Position numbers and translations under genes: made by a program
Shown here: positions 58,651 to 64,000 of the stretch, in pieces
Layout: each line of letters begins with the position of its first letter
How positions within the stretch are numbered: the stretch's first letter is position 1
The notes under the pieces: generated by a model
Told to the model about the DNA's origin: nothing
Databases searched by the model: none
What the model saw: only the letters and a program-made list of their open reading frames with translations
From: Diospyros lotus
Lineage: Eukaryota; Streptophyta; Magnoliopsida; Ericales; Ebenaceae
DNA: 64,000 bases
Direction: 5' to 3'
Assembly: GCF_014633365.1 (NCBI RefSeq)
Contig: NC_068351.1
Span: 13,460,907 to 13,524,906, forward strand

Positions 58651-61310
58651 CCTTATCCCGTAGGCTCCAAAATATCAAGAACCGCATAAAATTTCACCAC
58701 ATACATGAAAACCTCACATTATATCACCAACACGTGTTTATCTGCTCAATGCTGGCTGGTGTAATGAACCCATCCAGTGTACGTATGAAAACACATGCCT
58801 ATAACAGAAAGAATAAAAATAACCAGTCAACTAATAAACATCATTATCGAGTAAACAGAAACAAATAAGAAAGGGTACGACCTAAAAGGACAAGGATTAA
58901 ACAGTTAATAGCTCACAGAGTTTACATATGGTTAAACAAAGATGTGTTGCTGGGAAAGAACATTTTTGCGGCAAATAGACGAAAAGAAGTCAAATGTTAA
59001 AAATTTACAAATCCCATACAATATGGATGCTGAAACAATCAACTTAACAGAACATGGGAAGCGTGAATACATAAATTATAGAACATAAAAAATCAAGATC
59101 TTTCAAATGTTCTCCCTGCCATGAAAGCACCCAATACACACAAATGTACTTCTGATGATACAGAGACTGATTATAATAAGCATTTGGAGTCACACATTTG
59201 CTTCTTCTTCTTTTTTAACCAAACAATATGAGACCACATAGTAGCTGTATTTTATAGCCTCATTCACTCTGCTCACTTCTTCTCATTATTTTGAAAGCTC
59301 ACCCTCCAAGCATTTATTTATTCTTAAAATAAAATTTAAGAGAAAAATAATCAGGTTAAAAGACTTTCCTTTGTCCTGACAAGGAAAAGACGTTTCTAGA
59401 AAGTGTTGCAACAAATTGGCTTGTTCAGAATTTACATTGAGTGGTTACAATCAATGGTCGAACTTAGCTCAACTCACTCTAAACACATGGAAAGGAAAAG
59501 AGAATGGGATTACAACAGATGCCCTAAACCCGGCTTGTATAGCTTCCACTACTAGAATCTAAGTAAGATACTTCTAAAAGGGAGAGCAAAAGCATTTAAT
59601 AATCAGGCAACCTACTAAAGAGAGTTCCTTCATTCTTTAACTTATTATGTCAAAACACATTGTAGAGATATTATTGCCCCATTTTTCATTTCGTCCTTCC
59701 AAACCTCCATTATCTCTGGATCAACCCCCCCCCCCCCCCCCCAAAAAAAAAAAAAATGAAAATGAAAAAAAAAAAAAACAAACACAAATCAGAAAATAAA
59801 ACAAATATGAGATTGTAAAATACTTCTGAAGTGAACTGCAGACATATCAACATTTTCCCTTTTTTTGGTTAAGTAATAATATTTTTGGGAAATATTGGTT
59901 CAACTACGAAGCTAGGAAACAAATTTTGTTCATTCAACATTCTACATAACAAACTCTTTCTTTATATTCAAAAAACAACATACATTCAGTTGAAAACTCA
60001 TAAAATGCACCAGTTATATGGTCTAAAATTGGACCAAACTAATTTTGCTGCTCTTTTTCTGTAAGGAGCATGAGTGGCTAACCAACCAATTATTTTCTGA
60101 TCATATTTACAACAAACACTACCTCCCAACTTCATATAAGGTAAGATAGACAACAAACTACCCAGAAAGTTTTTGATATTATTTTAATATTAAAAGAAAT
60201 TAGTTTCTCATAAGGAATGCACTAAGTACAAATAACTACCACTGATTACCCAAACCATCTAAAAGTATCTAAATTTCGTAAGAGTTCAAGAGTCTTTAAA
60301 AGTTCCAAATAAAGGAGAAGCCTCTTCTACAGATCCATTGTGGCTATGAAAGGCTAGGATTTTTTTTTTTTTTTTTTTTTTAGCATGATGAGAGGACCAG
60401 GGTGAGACATAGTAGCAACTGTAAAATTGCTCCTTTTTGAGTTATGCAAAGAGTGAGAGAAAACCTCTGAATAAATGCAACCCTCTCCCAAGGCCCCAAC
60501 CCTCGCAAACCAAGGAGCACCATCCACAGGGCATGCTGAAGGAGAAGAGGGGAGGAGGTTATTGTTCTTTTGATGTTGGAAGAAAGTTACCGTTTCTTTG
60601 ATGACATTGAAAGAACTGATCCACCATTTGCCAAGAAAAAGTTCTTGGGATAACTACAAGTAGTTGTAACAGTATTCAACATATCTGGATACTTCCGGGA
60701 TTCTCTGGTAGTTTGGAAGATAATTGCGTGTGTTTAGAGGCTTTGAGCCCAATTTTTGCACACATTATATGATATTGTTTCTGTCCATTCATAATGGCAA
60801 GAAATAGCAAGGATCAAATGGATGAGTAAACTAAAACAGTTACACGAATGGATCAAACACATTATTTTTTCTCTGCTACACATCATTGTGCAAGCTAAAA
60901 GAAAAAAAAAGAGGGGGGGGGGGGGGGGGGGGGGAGGGAGGAAAATAAATTTAGTGGAACTTAATCATCAAGTAACCTAATTCTTCCTACAGCAACTCCA
61001 CTAAATGACAGTGTCAAGAAAATCCCACAACAATAATGGACCTAAATGGTATAGAGGATTAGTAATTTGCCTGCAGAAGTACAAAGCAAGCAAATGGAAA
61101 AAGTACGAACTTGCCACAGAGATATCAAAATTAGGTATGTATGAAAGATTAAAATATCTCTGCTTGAGTCTTTCTAATACAAATAGCATATATCTACATG
61201 TGAATGAAATCTGATATAGATAGGAAGATCTAGTAGTTATCAACTTTTGGGCATATATTGACTTTTATGTTCATATAAAAAGAATTTCTACCCCAATTGA
61301 AAATAAATAT
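58651..61310 (-). other. Upstream flank of the HAC1-like gene
   Basis: No ORF of note on either strand. It should contain the 5' UTR and promoter, but I cannot place a transcription start. Near 60380-60510 there is weak SINE-like wording on the plus strand (gtgagacatagtagcaact, attgctcctttt, aaaacctctg). Homopolymers are C18 followed by A14 (59725-59756), a T run (about 60360-60381) and G22 (60913-60934). Confidence 0.5.
60913..60934 (+). repeat. G22 homopolymer
   Basis: Twenty-two consecutive G between an A-run and ggaggg. Together with the C18A14 run at 59725-59756 it is unusual for this AT-rich DNA and is prone to sequencing error. Confidence 0.8.
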
Positions 61311-61329
61311 ATTTTTGGATAACATTATT

Positions 61330-62530
61330 TAATTTCTACCAAACCCAACCATAACCGAAGCCTCAGCCACAAGTTATCCTAACCCTCATTCTCAGTCCAA
61401 TTTTTCTACAAACCCTATTGATAACCATCCTCTACAGATTACTCAATATTGGGAGTAATTTCAAATAATGGTTTCAATCTGTATTGCTCGTGATCAAGGG
61501 GAAGGGAAAAGATGGATACTTAATAGGAGCTATTCCTACCCCACCAAACACAGCAGCAAATTATGGCATCCACGAAACAGAAAATTCAACTATTATGGCA
61601 TGACTTATCAACTCAATGGAGCCAAAGATTGGTAAAACTTATCTCTTCTACAAGACTGCAAAAAAAATTTGGGATGCAATCCAAAAAATGTACTCAGATT
61701 TGGAGAATACCTCTCAATGCTTTGAAATCAGGTTAGTCATTCATACAACCAGACAAGGTAACCTTAACGTTACAGAATACTATAATGTTTTGACTGAGTT
61801 ATGGCATGAGATGGATTTATTCTACACTATTAATTGGGAATGTCCAGCCGATAGCACAAAATACACTAAAATGTTAGAAAATGATCGTGTTTTTTATTTT
61901 CTCCATGGTCTGAACTCGGATTTGGATGAAGTTCGTGAAAGATTATTAGGTACTAAACCTGTACCTACACTCAGAGAGGTGTTTGATGAGGTAAGAAGAG
62001 AGGAAAGCAAGTGTAAGGTGATGCTCACCCAACAAACAAACTCAATCTTAGGTCTTCAAAATTCTACTCTCGCTACTATCAAAAAGGAGGACACTTTGTC
62101 AAGAAATCAAGGGAAGGACAAGCAATGGTGTGACCATTGTAACAAACCATACCACACAAGAGAAACATGCCGAAAGATTCATGGCAAACCAACAAATTGG
62201 AAGCCATGAAATAAGAGAGAAACAACTAGATCAGCCTATGCCACCGAAGTCTCCACTGAACCTGGGAACAACACAAATCTAAACCTATCAGCAGAGCACG
62301 GTCAAGCCTTGTCCAGGCTATTAAATCAAACCATAGGTACAAACCCCTCAAGTCCTCCTACTCCTAAGCCAACAGCTTTAATAGCTCTACAAGGTATGCC
62401 TCAGTACTCACTAATCTCATGAAAGCTCCCTAAACATGTTTGGATAGTGGATACTGGTGCATCAAATCATATGTCAAGTTTGGCTACTTCTATGATGGAT
62501 TATACACCTTGTAGCACAACTATTAATATT
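61330..62530 (+). pseudogene. Ty1/copia gag and protease start, plus strand, broken
   Basis: A degenerate gag N-terminus with shifts lies at 61330-61615. An open part at 61616-62209 has the UBN2 domain (FYKTAKKIWDAIQKMYSD...LWHEMD) and a CCHC knuckle CDHCNKPYHTRETC near 62130-62172. The protease motif WIVDTGASNHMS follows near 62440-62475, after stops. It belongs to a different copia lineage (Ale/Ivana-like in wording) from elements 1 and 2. It stops near 62530, where sequence of opposite orientation begins. Confidence 0.8.
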
Positions 62531-64000
62531 TCTAACATACCTGATCTCCACCTCACCATTTTCAACTTTCTCCCTCACAAAATGAACATCAACACCTATG
62601 TGTTTTGTCCGTGAGTGATATACAGGATTTTCTGCCATACTTTTGGCAGCTAAATTGTCACACCACACAATAGGAGTAGCTTTACAAGGATATCCCAGCT
62701 CTTGCAATAGATTCTTCAGCCACACAATTTCAGTTACTCCCAAGGCAACAGCTCTGTATTCAGCTTCACCCACTGAACGAGCGACAATCGATTGCTTCTT
62801 TGATCCCCATACAACAAGATTTTGGCCAAGATAGACACAAAACCCGGTAGTAGATCGACGAGTAACTCGGCAGCCAGCATGATCGGCATCTGTGTAGACC
62901 ATGATAGACAAAGCTTCAGCTAAGGAAGAGAAAAGTAGACCCAAACCAACAGTTCCTTTAACATACCTCAACAACCGTTTACAAGCTAACCAATGTTGCA
63001 GTTTAGGAGCAGCCATGAATTGACTCAGTTTATTTACTGTGAAAGCAATATCAGGCCGAGTGTAAGTAAGATATTGCAAGGAACTAATGAGAGTGCGATA
63101 CAACTTAGGTTGTGAAAACAGCTCACCATCATCAGTAAGAGAAGTACCAGCAGCCATAGGAGTACTACAAGGTTTACAAGCCTGTATTGAGGCCTTTTCC
63201 AACAAATTACGAACATATTTGGACTGAGTGAGATAGAGATCAAAGTGATCACGATAAGCTTCAAAACCCAAAAAATAATTAACCGTTCCCAGAGTTTTTA
63301 AAGCAAAGGAACGATCTAGATCAGCGATACAAGTACGCAAAGCTGCTGAACTGGAACCAGTGATTAATATATCATCAACATAGACTAACATATAAATCAC
63401 ATAGCTAGCAGTGCGTTTGATGAACAGAGATGCATTGGAAACTGATTTAACAAAGCCCCAACACAATAAAGTTGATTTCAGCTTAGTATACCAGGCTCTT
63501 GGAGCCTGCTTCAACCCATAAAGAGACTTCTTAAGTTGACAAACATGATTGGGAAACCGAGAGTTGACAAAACCCTTCGGTTGAACCATAAACACTGTTT
63601 CATCCAAATCACCATTGAGGAAAGCACTGTTCACATCCACTTGTTGTATGTCCCAACCATTTTGAACAGCCAAAGAAAACAGAACACGAATTGTAGGAGC
63701 CTTAATGACCGGACTAAAGGTCTCACTATAATCAACACCCGGGTTTTAAAGAAAACCCTTAGCCACTAACCGGGCCTTATGCTTTAGAATGGATCCATCG
63801 GAGTTATACTTTATCCGAAAAACCCACTTGTTCCCAATGAGATTCATGTGATGAGAAAAAGGAACTAAAACCCATGTATGATTATTCATCAAGGTCATAT
63901 ACTCAGCCTCCATGGCCTGAGCCCACTTTAAATCTAAAAGAGCCTCGCGAACAGAATTAGACTCACAAGAACTCACTAAGGCATGAGGGCTAGAGGTGGC
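62531..64000 (-). pseudogene. Ty1/copia RT-RNase H, minus strand, partial
   Basis: Read from the window edge, the RT starts WAQAMEAEYMTLMNNHTWVLV, GNKWVFRIK. One TAA at about 63748 interrupts after ARLVAKGF, then VDVNSAFLNGDLDE, MLVYVDDILITG (catalytic YVDD, about 63390), [13 protein letters not shown], and RNase H with YTDADHAGC, VGEAEYRAVA and SRTKHIGVDVHFVREKV. It breaks off at about 62531, just before the expected C-terminal residues (VENGEVEIRYV). Otherwise it is well preserved. The integrase side lies outside the window. Confidence 0.88.

Overview
This is nuclear DNA from a eudicot plant. The evidence is one multi-exon plant gene, a HAC1/HAC12-type p300/CBP histone acetyltransferase on the minus strand (about 33.0-58.65 kb), and a dense set of plant-type retrotransposons. 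I cannot name the species. Coordinates were read by eye and may be off by 1-2 bases.

Positions 1-30968 are a nest of LTR retrotransposons. The outer element is a decayed Ty1/copia element of SIRE type (element 1): part of its 5' LTR lies at 1-601, and gag, pol, an env-like ORF and the 3' LTR (29712-30968) follow. A second copy of the same family (element 2, LTR at 602-1886) starts exactly where LTR-a stops. Its RNase H is fused at about 9077 to the start of element 1's gag. Element 2's pol is split by a 2867-bp solo LTR (5900-8766, 5-bp target duplication ctatg). Element 1's gag is split by a young, intact Ty3/gypsy element of the Athila type (9449-23226, target duplication cttgt, two 2054-bp LTRs in which I saw only two differences).

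The gypsy element is the notable object here. It has a tRNA-Asp primer site, an uninterrupted 1832-codon gag-pol and, where related elements carry an env-like gene or nothing, a two-gene cassette. The first gene encodes a 181-aa basic protein with a Cys cluster. The second is an intronless 219-aa LOG-type cytokinin riboside 5'-monophosphate phosphoribohydrolase with the PGGFGTLEE active-site motif. Copies of the element's polypurine-like motif AAGTTGGGGGGT flank the cassette. The picture is a potentially autonomous retrotransposon carrying a cytokinin-activating enzyme and a possible nucleic-acid-binding accessory protein.

Positions 31-58.65 kb hold the histone acetyltransferase gene. Sixteen coding exons add up to exactly 1740 codons including the stop. 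They encode TAZ1, PHD, KAT11, two ZZ fingers and TAZ2 in the canonical order. One intron has a GC donor. The introns are loaded with SINEs, L1-like LINE remnants, two related hAT-type non-autonomous transposons, a small solo LTR, and a gag-only mini LTR element inserted in a SINE. Positions 58.65-61.3 kb are upstream flank with long homopolymers. From 61.3 kb to the end, two fragments of Ty1/copia elements lie in opposite orientation and are fused at about 62.53 kb.
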